Assembly (NCBI GenBank): GCA_900553895.1
Contig: USFB01000001.1
Location: 62,001 to 126,000 of the forward strand
DNA from: an uncultured bacterium
GTDB taxonomy: Bacteria > Cyanobacteriota > Vampirovibrionia > Gastranaerophilales > Gastranaerophilaceae
Length of the DNA: 64,000 nucleotides
Reading direction: 5' to 3'
Shown: positions 1-7,998 of the stretch, piece after piece
Numbering within the stretch: position 1 is the first letter of the stretch
Layout of the letters: each line of letters starts with the position of its first letter
Made by a program: the position numbers and the translations under genes
Notes under the pieces: generated by a model
Seen by the model: only the letters and a program-made list of their open reading frames with translations
Database searches by the model: none
Told to the model about the DNA's origin: nothing

Positions 1-817
1 CGTTTTTCAATTCACCAACAATAGTTTGAATTCTTGAGCCACGAGGTCCTATACAAGCGCCAACTGAATCAACTTCAGGGTCATTTGACCAAACTGCAAG
101 TTTTGTTCTAAATCCTGCTTCACGAGCGATTGATTTAATTTCTACAATACCATCTTCTATTTCAGGAACTTCAAGCTCGAACAATTCCTTAACAATTTCA
201 GGGTGAGCGTGAGAAACAATAACTTGTGGAAGTCTGCTTGTTTCTTTTACGTTAAGAACAAATACTCTGATTCTGTTACCAGGTTTATAGTATTCACGAG
301 GGATTTGTTCTTTTTGTGGCATGATAGCATCAGTCTTACCGATATTAACAATAACATTTCTATTTTCAACTCTTTGAATAATACCTGTTACCAAAGTACC
401 TTTCTTTTCTAAGAATTCGTTTAAGATGTTGTTTCTTTCTGCATCTCTGATTCTTTGTGTTATAACTTGTTTAGCAGATTGAGCTGCAATACGTCCGAAT
501 TGTTCAGGTGTAACTTCAATCTTAACTTCGTCATCAACTTCAACTTCATCATCAATTTCTTGAGCTTCTTCTAATGAAATTTGAGTATCAGGGTCTTCAA
601 CTTCTTCTACAACTGTTTTTGTGCTGAATACACCGATTTCACCTGTTTGTTCATCTAAAATTGCTTCTATATTAGCAGCTTCTTTAACGTGCATGTGTTT
701 TTTGTAAGCAGCTACCATTGCATCACATAATGACGCAATAAGAACTTCTTTAGAAATTCCACGTTCTCTTTCAAGCTCTTCGCAAGCTTCAAATAATGCT
801 GTTCCGATTTTAATCAT
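1..817 (-). CDS. nusA: Transcription termination/antitermination factor NusA, 5' part only
   Basis: About 272 codons are visible; the gene runs off the left edge. The protein starts MIKIGTALFEACEELERERG and continues through the N-terminal RNA-polymerase-binding domain, an acidic stretch (about residues 80-105), then an S1 domain (about 135-200, with VTGIIQRVENRNVIVNIG) and the beginning of the KH region (GACIGPRGSRIQ, close to the edge). NusA binds elongating RNA polymerase and modulates pausing, termination and antitermination. The start is fixed by AAGGAGAAAA just upstream on the minus strand. It follows rimP in the same direction, the classical rimP-nusA order; infB would be expected beyond the window edge. 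The truncation is only the window boundary, not a lesion. Confidence 0.97.
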   Translation of the reverse strand, partial: MIKIGTALFEACEELERERGISKEVLIASLCDAMVAAYKKHMHVKEAANIEAILDEQTGEIGVFSTKTVVEEVEDPDTQISLEEAQEIDDEVEVDDEVKIEVTPEQFGRIAAQSAKQVITQRIRDAERNNILNEFLEKKGTLVTGIIQRVENRNVIVNIGKTDAIMPQKEQIPREYYKPGNRIRVFVLNVKETSRLPQVIVSHAHPEIVKELFELEVPEIEDGIVEIKSIAREAGFRTKLAVWSNDPEVDSVGACIGPRGSRIQTIVGELKN

Positions 818-915
818 GTTTTTTCTCCTTTATATAAGTCAATAAGTTGAATATTTGAAAGGTTGAAAAGTTTATTTTATTCGCTAACGCTCATATATTC
901 TAAATAAACAATTCT

Positions 916-1398
916 CTAATCTATATATAATTTTGCCGACTGAATATTCGTTTTCGGTATTTGTAATTCTTCGCCATCTTCGAAACGGAAAAAAGTTAAA
1001 CCTTTATTGTCATCCCAATCTAAGATTTCACCTTTGAATATTTTTTCTGTTTCACTTTCCAAAGGCTGTTTTAACTTTAAGCTAATTCTTCTGCCTTTGA
1101 ATATTAAAAATTCTTTATCTGATTTGAATTTTCTCTCTAACCCCGGTGAAGATACTTCCAAATAGTATTTAACAGGAATAAGTTCGTCCAAAAAGTCATT
1201 TAAGCTTCTTGTTACATTTTCACAATCATCCAACGTAATATCTTTTTCGTAAGAATATAAATAAATTCTCAAAAACCACTTGTGATTTTCTTTCACAAAC
1301 TCTATTTCAATAGGAATAAGGTTAAAACGCATTGCCGTATTTTCTATAAGCGGTGTAATTTTTTCTAAGACCTCAAATCTGTTTACATCTTGCTTCAT
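916..1398 (-). CDS. rimP: Ribosome maturation factor RimP
   Basis: A 160-residue protein of normal family length. It has the RimP N-terminal domain and the signature region ELIPVKYYLEVSSPGLERKF (about residues 92-111), where the family-conserved YxLEVSSPGL is plain, followed by the small SH3-like C-terminal domain (about 115-160). RimP assists assembly of the 30S subunit. It lies directly upstream of nusA with about 98 bases between, so the two are probably co-transcribed, as in most bacteria. The terminator at 1444-1475 separates it from the small gene further upstream, so the rimP-nusA promoter should lie between 1399 and about 1445. Confidence 0.97.
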   Translation of the reverse strand: MKQDVNRFEVLEKITPLIENTAMRFNLIPIEIEFVKENHKWFLRIYLYSYEKDITLDDCENVTRSLNDFLDELIPVKYYLEVSSPGLERKFKSDKEFLIFKGRRISLKLKQPLESETEKIFKGEILDWDDNKGLTFFRFEDGEELQIPKTNIQSAKLYID

Positions 1399-1443
1399 AA
1401 CGCTCCTTCCTTAATTTTTGAGAATATTTTTTATTCTCCTAAT

Positions 1444-1475
1444 AAAAAAAGAACGGGAATTGTACCGTTCTTTTT
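1444..1475 (-). terminator. Rho-independent terminator, bidirectional form
   Basis: Stem GAACGG/CCGTTC, extended by A-T pairs, with an 8-base loop; seven Ts follow on the minus strand (1444-1450) and five on the plus strand. It lies about 60 bases downstream of the small gene ending at 1535 and upstream of rimP, so its likely job is to end the former transcript. Confidence 0.8.
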
Positions 1476-1534
1476 CTAAGAAACTATTTACTCTTTGAGT
1501 ATAACAAAAATTTATAATTTTGTAAATCTTAATA

Positions 1535-1849
1535 TTAAGGTTTATGAAGTGATTTTACAACTACTTGAACAACCTTACCCAATGCAAGCAAAATTGGGCT
1601 TGCAAAAGGAATCGGGGACAACAAACCGACTGCACCTGCAATTATTGGTAAATCATCAATAGTAGTTTCTTTCTTCAACTTTTTACCAACACCTTTTGAT
1701 ATATTCAATATCGTAGCAATTTCACACTGTTTGTGGATTTTTGATGTACGCATACCAATCTCATAGCCGCTTTTTCCGGCTTTTGATAATCGCTTTGAAG
1801 TTGCTCCTATATTTTGACATGTATTCGATATAACTGGTAAAATCTTCAT
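1535..1849 (-). CDS. Small basic protein with hydrophobic C-terminal half, unknown function
   Basis: I do not recognise this 104-residue protein. The first 65 residues are basic and Ser/Thr/Lys-rich (for example GATSKRLSKAGKSGYEIGMR). Residues about 68-100 are hydrophobic with Gly/Pro/Ala (LPIIAGAVGLLSPIPFASP), long enough for one membrane hairpin or a peripheral membrane anchor. There is no signal peptide and no cysteine pair of note. It is a single-gene unit: divergent from lysS and closed by a terminator. Small orphan proteins of this kind with Gly-rich hydrophobic tails recur in the window (see 57158 and 41041). The start has no strong Shine-Dalgarno sequence, so the exact N-terminus is uncertain. 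Confidence 0.6.
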   Translation of the reverse strand: MKILPVISNTCQNIGATSKRLSKAGKSGYEIGMRTSKIHKQCEIATILNISKGVGKKLKKETTIDDLPIIAGAVGLLSPIPFASPILLALGKVVQVVVKSLHKP

Positions 1850-1858
1850 ATCTTAATT

Positions 1859-1886
1859 TTTACACAAAAATATTTTATGGTAAAAT
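1859..1886 (+). promoter_or_regulatory. lysS promoter with extended -10
   Basis: TTTACA at 1859-1864, a 16-base spacer, then TAAAAT at 1881-1886 preceded by TG at 1878-1879 (TGGTAAAAT). The Shine-Dalgarno AGAGG lies shortly before the lysS ATG. The same ATGNTAAAAT form occurs before glmU and the O-antigen ligase-like gene. Confidence 0.65.
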
Positions 1887-1920
1887 TTTATTACAGTATT
1901 CTTAAAAAGAGGAAAATAAA

Positions 1921-3456
1921 ATGACACAACAAACAAAAGAGCCTATTTCGGCAAAAGAAACTATAAGACAGACAAGAATTCAAAAGCTTGCTGAACTTGC
2001 AGACAAAGGTATTAATCCATATCCTTATGCGTTTGATAAAGACGCCGATGCTGCTGATTTGCAAGCTAAATACAAAGACCTTCCTGCAGGTGAAGAAACT
2101 GAAGATTTCTACTCAGTAGCAGGTCGTGTAATGGCAATCAGAAATTCAGGCATGTTCATCGACTTAATGGATGCAACAGGTAAAATCCAAATATTTTCAC
2201 ACAAAGAAAACATGGATCCTGAAATGGTTAAAACTTTAAAATTAGTTGATATCGGTGATATTTTAGGTTTTTACGGTTCAATCCGAAGAACTCCACGTGG
2301 AGAACTTTCTGTAAAAGCTAAATCATTTAAAATGCTTTCAAAATCACTACTTCCGCTTCCTAACAAGCAAATTAGCGAAGAAAAGTTGGAACAATTGAAG
2401 GCATATCACAACATGAACGATACTGAAACTAAGTATCGTCAAAGATATGTTGACTTGATTATGAACGAAAAAACAAGAGATACGTTCAGAAAAAGAAGTT
2501 TGATTATCCAAAAAGTTAGAGAATACTTAACAAAACAAGGTTTTATTGAAGTTGAAACTCCAATGTTGCACACTCAAGCATCAGGTGCAAACGCAAGACC
2601 GTTTATCACTCACCACAATGCTTTAGACATGGATTTAACTTTAAGAATTGCACCTGAACTTCACTTGAAAAGATTAATGGTTGGCGGTTTAAGTGAGAAA
2701 ATCTTTGAACTTTCAAGATGTTTCCGTAACGAAGGCATTGATACGCGTCATAACCCTGAGTTTACAATGATTGAACTTTATCAATCTTATGTTGATTACA
2801 ACGAAATGATGGTATTGACTGAAAATCTTGTAGCTTACGTTGCTCAAGAAGTTTTAGGAACAATGAAAATTCAATATGGAGAAAATGAAATCGATTTAAC
2901 TCCACCTTGGGATAGAAAAACTATGTTAGGTTCTATTAAGGAATTTACTGGAATTGATTTCGGCGAATTCTTTACTGCAAAAGAAGCTTACGAAAAAGCA
3001 AAAGCTTTGCATATTGAAGTTGATGAAGAAATGAATTGGGGACAAATTGTTGAAGCTGTGTTTGAAGCAACAGTTGAACCAACTTTAATTCAACCTTGTC
3101 ACATCATCGATTACCCTCGTGAAATTTCACCTTTAGCAAAAGTTCATAGAGATAATGACAGATTAACAGAACGTTTCGAAACAAGAGTAAACGGCTGGGA
3201 AATTGCAAACGCATTTTCAGAATTGACAGATCCAATCGATCAAAGACACAGATTTGAAGCTCAAGCTTTAGCAAAAGCTAATGGCGACGAAGAAGCAATG
3301 TCTTATGATGAAGATTATATTAACGCTCTTGAGTATGGCTTAGCACCTACAGGCGGTATGGGAATGGGTATTGATAGATTAGTTATGTTATTAACTAACT
3401 CTCCAACAATTCGTGATGTAATCGCGTTCCCTACTTTAAAGAAATTGGAAAATTAG
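1921..3456 (+). CDS. lysS: Lysyl-tRNA synthetase, class II
   Basis: 511 residues, the normal length for a class II LysRS. It charges tRNA-Lys with lysine in the cytoplasm. An OB-fold anticodon-binding domain occupies about residues 65-165 (VAGRVMAIRNSGMFIDLMD). The class II catalytic core follows: motif 2 near 264-282 (FRNEGIDTRHNPEFTMIELY) and motif 3 near 478-490 (GGMGMGIDRLVML). Those sequences are diagnostic of the LysRS/AspRS/AsnRS subclass, and the length and overall pattern fit LysRS. It is monocistronic, with its own extended -10 promoter and a strong terminator 6 bases after the stop. No T-box or other leader structure is visible, and the leader is short. Confidence 0.98.
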   Translation: MTQQTKEPISAKETIRQTRIQKLAELADKGINPYPYAFDKDADAADLQAKYKDLPAGEETEDFYSVAGRVMAIRNSGMFIDLMDATGKIQIFSHKENMDPEMVKTLKLVDIGDILGFYGSIRRTPRGELSVKAKSFKMLSKSLLPLPNKQISEEKLEQLKAYHNMNDTETKYRQRYVDLIMNEKTRDTFRKRSLIIQKVREYLTKQGFIEVETPMLHTQASGANARPFITHHNALDMDLTLRIAPELHLKRLMVGGLSEKIFELSRCFRNEGIDTRHNPEFTMIELYQSYVDYNEMMVLTENLVAYVAQEVLGTMKIQYGENEIDLTPPWDRKTMLGSIKEFTGIDFGEFFTAKEAYEKAKALHIEVDEEMNWGQIVEAVFEATVEPTLIQPCHIIDYPREISPLAKVHRDNDRLTERFETRVNGWEIANAFSELTDPIDQRHRFEAQALAKANGDEEAMSYDEDYINALEYGLAPTGGMGMGIDRLVMLLTNSPTIRDVIAFPTLKKLEN

Positions 3457-3461
3457 TTTAC

Positions 3462-3494
3462 AAAAAGGGTGAAATTCAAATTTCACCCTTTTTT
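3462..3494 (+). terminator. Rho-independent terminator after lysS
   Basis: Perfect 9-bp stem GGGTGAAAT/ATTTCACCC (3467-3475 with 3480-3488), four-base loop, followed by six Ts. It begins 6 bases after the lysS stop codon. Confidence 0.93.
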
Positions 3495-3536
3495 AAAGTC
3501 AATAAATTTGTTTAATTCGTTAAACTCTTAAATCGT

Positions 3537-4403
3537 ATGAAAGAACAAGATTTTATAAATATTATAAAAAAACAAATCGGCACTGAATATATAGGTGACG
3601 ATTGTGCATTTCTTAAAGATTTAGGGATTGTTGTTACACAAGATAGTCTTGTTGAAGATGTCCATTTTAAAATGAATTGGTGTACACCGTATCAATTAGG
3701 ATTCAAGGCTGTTACAGTTAATATTAGTGACGTATTAGCTTCGGGGGCAGAGCCTAAATATGTAACAATTGCGCTATCTCTTCCTTCAAAAACAGAAAAA
3801 AAATTTGTAGAAGAGTTTTATAAAGGCGCAAAATCGGCTTTAAGAGGGGCAAAAATTATTGGTGGCGATATTACAGGCGCGGACAAAGTCTATATTTCAA
3901 TTGTTGCAATCGGTACTACTAACGGGCGCAAAATCTCGTCAAGAAGTAATGCACATGTTGGTGATGTTGTTATTACAAAAGGTGAGTTTGGAAAAAGCTC
4001 ATTGGGTTTAAAAGAATTAATGACAGGTGGAAGCGATTCTGAACTTATTAGATCTCATTTGGAACCGCAATTAGAAGAAAATTTTGCAAATGAGATTGCA
4101 ACTCAAATTAACTCGGAATATGCAATGATGGACACGTCAGACGGCTTAGCGGATGCTTTGTTCCAAATTGCAAACTCAAGTAATGTTTCTATTGATTCAA
4201 AATTTGTAGAAGGAATTTTCGGAGCAGAAGATTATAAACTTGTAGCAACTGTTCCAAGAGAATTTTTGAAAAAACTTACCGAATATGAAATAATCGGCAA
4301 GGTAGTTGAAAAACAAGATTATATTTTAAAAGTTGGTAATAAAAAATATTATAGTTATGATGAATTAGGTTTATATAACCATTTTGGGAAAGAGGAAACA
4401 TGA
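3537..4403 (+). CDS. thiL: Thiamine-monophosphate kinase ThiL
   Basis: 288 residues, slightly shorter than the usual 310-330. ThiL phosphorylates thiamine phosphate to thiamine diphosphate using ATP. The AIR-synthase-like N-terminal fold shows YIGDDCAFL (about 18-26), the substrate-handling DSLVEDVHF, NISDVLASGAEP and the metal-binding GGDIT (about 108-112); MDTSDGLADAL (about 198-208) is the conserved C-terminal-domain element. The stop overlaps the ispD start by four bases (ATGA), so the two are translationally coupled. No Shine-Dalgarno sequence is visible before the ATG, and a possible TAAACT -10 at 3521-3526 would leave a leader of only a few bases. No TPP riboswitch is present. Confidence 0.93.
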   Translation: MKEQDFINIIKKQIGTEYIGDDCAFLKDLGIVVTQDSLVEDVHFKMNWCTPYQLGFKAVTVNISDVLASGAEPKYVTIALSLPSKTEKKFVEEFYKGAKSALRGAKIIGGDITGADKVYISIVAIGTTNGRKISSRSNAHVGDVVITKGEFGKSSLGLKELMTGGSDSELIRSHLEPQLEENFANEIATQINSEYAMMDTSDGLADALFQIANSSNVSIDSKFVEGIFGAEDYKLVATVPREFLKKLTEYEIIGKVVEKQDYILKVGNKKYYSYDELGLYNHFGKEET

Positions 4404-5050
4404 GAAATTTTTCACTTATAATAACAGCAGGCGGAACATCTTCACGTTATGGCAATACAAACAAATTATTAGAAAAAATTAACGATAAAACAGTTATAGA
4501 AGAAACTGTATCAAAGTTTATTGATTTTGATGAAATTGATGAAATAATAATTTCTGCAAACAGTTCAATAATCGAAATATTACAGCAATTATTAAATAAT
4601 CCGAAGGTTAAAATTATTGAAGGCGGGAATACAAGACAAAAGTCCGTTTATAATGCTTTGCAGGTTGTAAAAAATGACTATGTTTTAATTCACGATGGAG
4701 CTCGTCCGCTAATCAGAAAAGACACAATTGCTTACGTTTTAGAAGCCGTTTTAGATAAAGATGCCGTAACTGTTATGACAAAAACTACTGATACAATTAA
4801 AGAAGTCGATTCAACAGGCAGAATTATTCGCACAATTGATCGCTCAAAATTGTATAATACACAGACACCGCAGGCGTTTAAGACTTCAATAATAAAAGAG
4901 GCCCATGAAAAATTGAAAGACGGTAATTTCACGGATGATTGCTCTATGCTTGAGGAATTGAAAATCCCTGTTTATATCGTAAATGGCAGTTATACAAATA
5001 TTAAAATCACAATAAAAAGCGATTTGGATTTTGCAAAGTTGTATATATAA
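4400..5050 (+). CDS. ispD: 2-C-methyl-D-erythritol 4-phosphate cytidylyltransferase
   Basis: 216 residues, close to family length. IspD transfers CMP from CTP to MEP in the non-mevalonate isoprenoid pathway. The CTP-binding loop is TAGGTSSRYG (about 9-18), where the family usually has AAGxGxRMG; the next signatures are VLIHDGARPL (about 95-104) and the C-terminal TDDCSMLEELKIPVYIVNG and NIKITIKSDLDFA. These are characteristic of IspD rather than of other nucleotidyltransferases. The start overlaps the thiL stop, so both are one transcript. A mevalonate-independent pathway fits a cyanobacteria-related lineage. Confidence 0.93.
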   Translation: MRNFSLIITAGGTSSRYGNTNKLLEKINDKTVIEETVSKFIDFDEIDEIIISANSSIIEILQQLLNNPKVKIIEGGNTRQKSVYNALQVVKNDYVLIHDGARPLIRKDTIAYVLEAVLDKDAVTVMTKTTDTIKEVDSTGRIIRTIDRSKLYNTQTPQAFKTSIIKEAHEKLKDGNFTDDCSMLEELKIPVYIVNGSYTNIKITIKSDLDFAKLYI

Positions 5051-5092
5051 AGTCTGTATTAAACTGATTTGTTCGACTAAAATTTTGAATTG

Positions 5093-5121
5093 TTTACAAT
5101 AGCTGAAATTTATGCTATATT
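5093..5121 (+). promoter_or_regulatory. Promoter of the soluble histidine kinase gene
   Basis: TTTACA (5093-5098), 17-base spacer, TATATT (5116-5121) with extended-10 TG at 5113-5114. Transcription would begin near 5128, only about six bases before the ATG at 5134, and no good Shine-Dalgarno sequence fits, so the message may be nearly leaderless. Confidence 0.65.
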
Positions 5122-5133
5122 TCAAACAGAGAT

Positions 5134-6384
5134 ATGGCTTTACTGACGTCGGATAAAATTTTAAAACTTATTCCTTCACTATTTGAAACTGATTTGAATA
5201 GTGAAAGGCATTTGTTCAAAATTTTTGAAAAAATCCTAGCATTTGATGAAGGATTCATATATTATGCGAATCCTGACAGCTTGCAATTAAAATACAGTTA
5301 CAAAAAACATGTCAATTATGAAAAAGAAACTGCTTTCAAATTAAGTTCTGATTTAAAGAAGTTTATTTTTTCAAAGGCCGGTGATATAACAGACGAAACG
5401 TCTGATTTAGTAAAAACAATTGAATTGGCGGGAACCTCTCAAAAATCTTATTTGGTATCAAAAATCTCTATTAAATCAACTGTTTTCGGAATTGTCGTCT
5501 TATCAAAAAGAGAAAAGAATTTTTATAAGCAAGAAGATTTGGATGCTCTCGATGCTGTTTCTTCTGTGCTTTCATATTTACTAAAAGATGTAGAACTTTC
5601 AAACGTATTTAAAATACAACTAAAAGCTTTAAAAGATGGCATTATAGAGAAAAATAATGCTTATAAAACGATAAAAGAACAAAACGAAAAAATTCTTGAA
5701 GCAGACAAAGTTAAAAACGAGTTTTTGGCAAATATTTCTCACGAACTTAGAACCCCTTTGAATTCTATTTTGGGATTTTCAGATATACTCGGAACACAAT
5801 TATATGGCAACTTGAATCCGAAACAGGAGGAATACATTAACGATATCAAGGTTTCTGCGACACATCTACTCGGCATGATTAATGAAGTCTTGGATATGTC
5901 AAAGATTGAAGCAAACGCAATGAAAATTGTTAAAAGCGCGTTCTGGATTTCAAGAGCCGTGGATGAAGTTGCAAATATTCTTTCACCGCTTGCTCAGAAG
6001 AAAAATATTAAACTTATAAAAAACTTAGAAGCGGATTTTGAGGTTTTCGCAGATTATCAAAAAATTCAACAAATTTTATATAATTTAGTGAGCAATGCAA
6101 TTAAGTATTCGCCCGAAGATGATGAAGTTGAAATCTCCGTTAATTCTGATGATGAAAATTTCAGAATTTTAGTACATGATAACGGAATTGGTATTGATAA
6201 AAAATACCACGGTAAAATTTTTGCAAAATTTGTTCAACTTGATAGTGCTTATACAAAAAAAGAGAGTTCAACAGGTTTGGGATTAACTATTACAAAGGAA
6301 TTGGTCGAACTTCACGGTGGAAAAATTTCACTTATCAGTGAAATAAACAACGGTTCGACTTTCATTGTAGAAATTCCATTTTAG
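5134..6384 (+). CDS. Soluble sensor histidine kinase (GAF-like, HisKA, HATPase)
   Basis: 416 residues without membrane segments. Residues about 1-160 look like a GAF-type sensor domain. A helical linker (about 160-195) leads to the HisKA H-box NISHELRTPLNSILGF with the phospho-accepting His at 203. The HATPase has N box YNLVSNAIKYS, G1 DNGIGID and G2 STGLGLTI. A cytoplasmic kinase of this type autophosphorylates and passes phosphate to a response regulator; no regulator gene adjoins it, so it is an orphan. Candidate partners within the window are the regulators at 46538, 47185 and 52972, but that is only a guess. It probably has its own promoter. Confidence 0.92.
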   Translation: MALLTSDKILKLIPSLFETDLNSERHLFKIFEKILAFDEGFIYYANPDSLQLKYSYKKHVNYEKETAFKLSSDLKKFIFSKAGDITDETSDLVKTIELAGTSQKSYLVSKISIKSTVFGIVVLSKREKNFYKQEDLDALDAVSSVLSYLLKDVELSNVFKIQLKALKDGIIEKNNAYKTIKEQNEKILEADKVKNEFLANISHELRTPLNSILGFSDILGTQLYGNLNPKQEEYINDIKVSATHLLGMINEVLDMSKIEANAMKIVKSAFWISRAVDEVANILSPLAQKKNIKLIKNLEADFEVFADYQKIQQILYNLVSNAIKYSPEDDEVEISVNSDDENFRILVHDNGIGIDKKYHGKIFAKFVQLDSAYTKKESSTGLGLTITKELVELHGGKISLISEINNGSTFIVEIPF

Positions 6385-6407
6385 CCAGTAATTGTTTCTA
6401 AAAAACA

Positions 6408-6520
6408 GGATTGCTTCAGGCTAATCATCTATCACTACTGTTCTTGAACGACATTCGCGCCACTAAGGTGTAGCGATTAGCTACGATAGTTAGTGAAAGG
6501 GGGCAAGCTCTGCTTGCTAC
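6408..6520. repeat. Repeat-derived intergenic segment before tig
   Basis: The 253-base gap between the kinase and tig has no gene. GGATTGCTTCAGGCTAATC (6408-6426) is identical, in reverse orientation, to 25560-25578 within the inverted repeat near 25.5 kb. It is followed by two small hairpins, GTAGC/GCTAC (6470-6484) and GCAAGC/GCTTGC (6503-6517); the second ends in CTAC, i.e. has a GTAG foot on the minus strand. It looks like the remains of one or more dispersed elements. Confidence 0.6.
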
Positions 6521-6577
6521 ATCCATTTATATTATATTTTGGAGCGATAAAGCTATCATTTATTTCGAAAAAGTTGC

Positions 6578-6634
6578 ATATATCCTCTGTTTATAGTACC
6601 CTACAGTTAGGTAGGTATAGAAAAGAGGATATAT
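6578..6634 (+). promoter_or_regulatory. SD-sequestering leader hairpin of trigger factor gene
   Basis: ATATATCCTCT (6578-6588) is perfectly complementary to AGAGGATATAT (6624-6634), which contains the tig Shine-Dalgarno sequence AGAGG. Between the arms is a second hairpin, TACC(C)TAC/GTAGGTA (6597-6604 with 6611-6617) with a 6-base loop. If transcription starts upstream of 6578, translation of tig would require opening an 11-bp, mainly A-U stem, as in an RNA thermometer. Alternatively the dyad is a protein-binding site. Confidence 0.6.
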
Positions 6635-6637
6635 TAA

Positions 6638-7930
6638 ATGAACACAACTATTGAAAAACAACCTGAAAATGTAGTTAAGGTTGATATTGAAATCCCTGCT
6701 AAAGATGCAGTAAACTACTACAACGATGCAGCTAAAAGATTAGCTCAATATGTTAATATTCCCGGCTTCCGTAAAGGTAAAGCACCAAGAAATATTGTTG
6801 AACAAAATATAGGTGAAGAAAGAATTAAACACGAAGCTTTAGAAAATGCGCTTCCAAAAATTTTCTCACAAGTTATTAAAGAAAACGATTTTGACGTTGT
6901 TGCTCAACCTTATGTTGAATCTTATGATTTTAAAATTGGTGAAGATTTAAAAATCGTTGCTAAATTAGAATTAAGACCGGAAGTTACTTTGGGTCAATAC
7001 AAAGGTTTAACAATTGATGTTGATGCTTATAAAACAGAAGAAGATGCTTTGCAAAAATCAATCGACGGACTTCTTCAACAACACGCGACAACTCTAGTAG
7101 TAACTGATAGAAAGACAAAAGACACTGATACTATCGTATTTGACTTTGACGGTTATTCTAACGGTGAAAAAATCGAACACGGTGATGCTAAAAACTATAC
7201 TTTAGATTTGGCACATTCAAGCTTTATTCCAGGTTTTGCAGAACAATTAGTTGATAGAGCTTTAGGCGAAGAATTCGAAATCAACGTAACATTCCCTGAA
7301 GAATACCACGAAAAGAAATTAGCCGGTCAACCTGCTACTTTCAAATGCAAAATCCATGAAATAAAGGCAAAAGTTCTTCCTGAATTAACTGATGAATTCG
7401 CTCAAAAAGTTGGTCCGTTTAAATCAGTTGACGAACTAAAAGCTGATATCCAAAAATATTTAGATACTCAAAAAGCTGATATTGATAGAACTAATTCAGA
7501 AAAAGCTATTTTTGAAAAAGTGACTTCTGAAGCAAAAGTTGAAATTCAACAATCTATGATTGATAGAGAAGCAGATCAATTGGTTGCAGAATACAAACAA
7601 AAACTTGAAATGCAAGGTTTTACTTGGGATCAAGCAGTTGAGGCTCAAGGTTATGATGAAATCATGAACAGCTTAAAAGAAGATGCAGCTGTAAGAGTTA
7701 AAAACTCTTTAGTAATCGACAAGATTGCAAAAGAAGAAAATATCACAGTTTCTCAAGCTGATTTCGGTGCTAAATTATCAGAATTGAGCCAAATGTACCA
7801 AATCGACACACCAACGATGATAAAACAATTATCTCAAACTCCGGGTGTGTTTAACGCATTATCTCAACAAGCATTGAACGAAAAAGTAACTCAATTCTTG
7901 GCTGATAATAATACAGTTAATCTTAAATAA
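6638..7930 (+). CDS. tig: Trigger factor, ribosome-associated chaperone
   Basis: 430 residues, typical family length. Trigger factor docks near the ribosomal exit tunnel and shields nascent chains. The ribosome-binding signature GFRKGKAP is at about 43-50. A FKBP-type PPIase domain lies around 150-245 (DTIVFDFDGYSNGEKIEHG, FIPGFAEQL). The helical C-terminal substrate cradle fills the rest. The gene stands alone: it is bounded by a repeat-rich gap with a structured leader and by a strong terminator 17 bases after the stop. In many bacteria tig precedes clpP-clpX; here it does not, since the next gene is on the opposite strand. Confidence 0.97.
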   Translation: MNTTIEKQPENVVKVDIEIPAKDAVNYYNDAAKRLAQYVNIPGFRKGKAPRNIVEQNIGEERIKHEALENALPKIFSQVIKENDFDVVAQPYVESYDFKIGEDLKIVAKLELRPEVTLGQYKGLTIDVDAYKTEEDALQKSIDGLLQQHATTLVVTDRKTKDTDTIVFDFDGYSNGEKIEHGDAKNYTLDLAHSSFIPGFAEQLVDRALGEEFEINVTFPEEYHEKKLAGQPATFKCKIHEIKAKVLPELTDEFAQKVGPFKSVDELKADIQKYLDTQKADIDRTNSEKAIFEKVTSEAKVEIQQSMIDREADQLVAEYKQKLEMQGFTWDQAVEAQGYDEIMNSLKEDAAVRVKNSLVIDKIAKEENITVSQADFGAKLSELSQMYQIDTPTMIKQLSQTPGVFNALSQQALNEKVTQFLADNNTVNLK

Positions 7931-7947
7931 TTGATTAGATACTAAAA

Positions 7948-7981
7948 GAAGGAGCTTTGAAAAATTTTTCAAAGCTCCTTC
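7948..7981. terminator. Bidirectional terminator between tig and the prepilin-like gene
   Basis: A perfect, fully self-complementary palindrome: GAAGGAGCTTTGAAAAA followed by its exact reverse complement. It lies 17 bases after tig and 17 bases after the convergent gene ending at 7999, so it can serve both transcripts. Confidence 0.9.
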
Positions 7982-7998
7982 TTTATTAATAAATTTTA

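Noticed and set aside
1..817. nusA as a broken gene
   Set aside because: The frame is open to the window edge and all N-terminal domains are in order; it is cut only by the window boundary.
1860..1920. T-box or other riboswitch before lysS
   Set aside because: The leader is too short for any known riboswitch, with the promoter only about 35 bases before the start.
3495..3536. TPP riboswitch before thiL
   Set aside because: Only about 40 bases lie between the lysS terminator and thiL, and no TPP aptamer sequence (such as CUGAGA) is seen.
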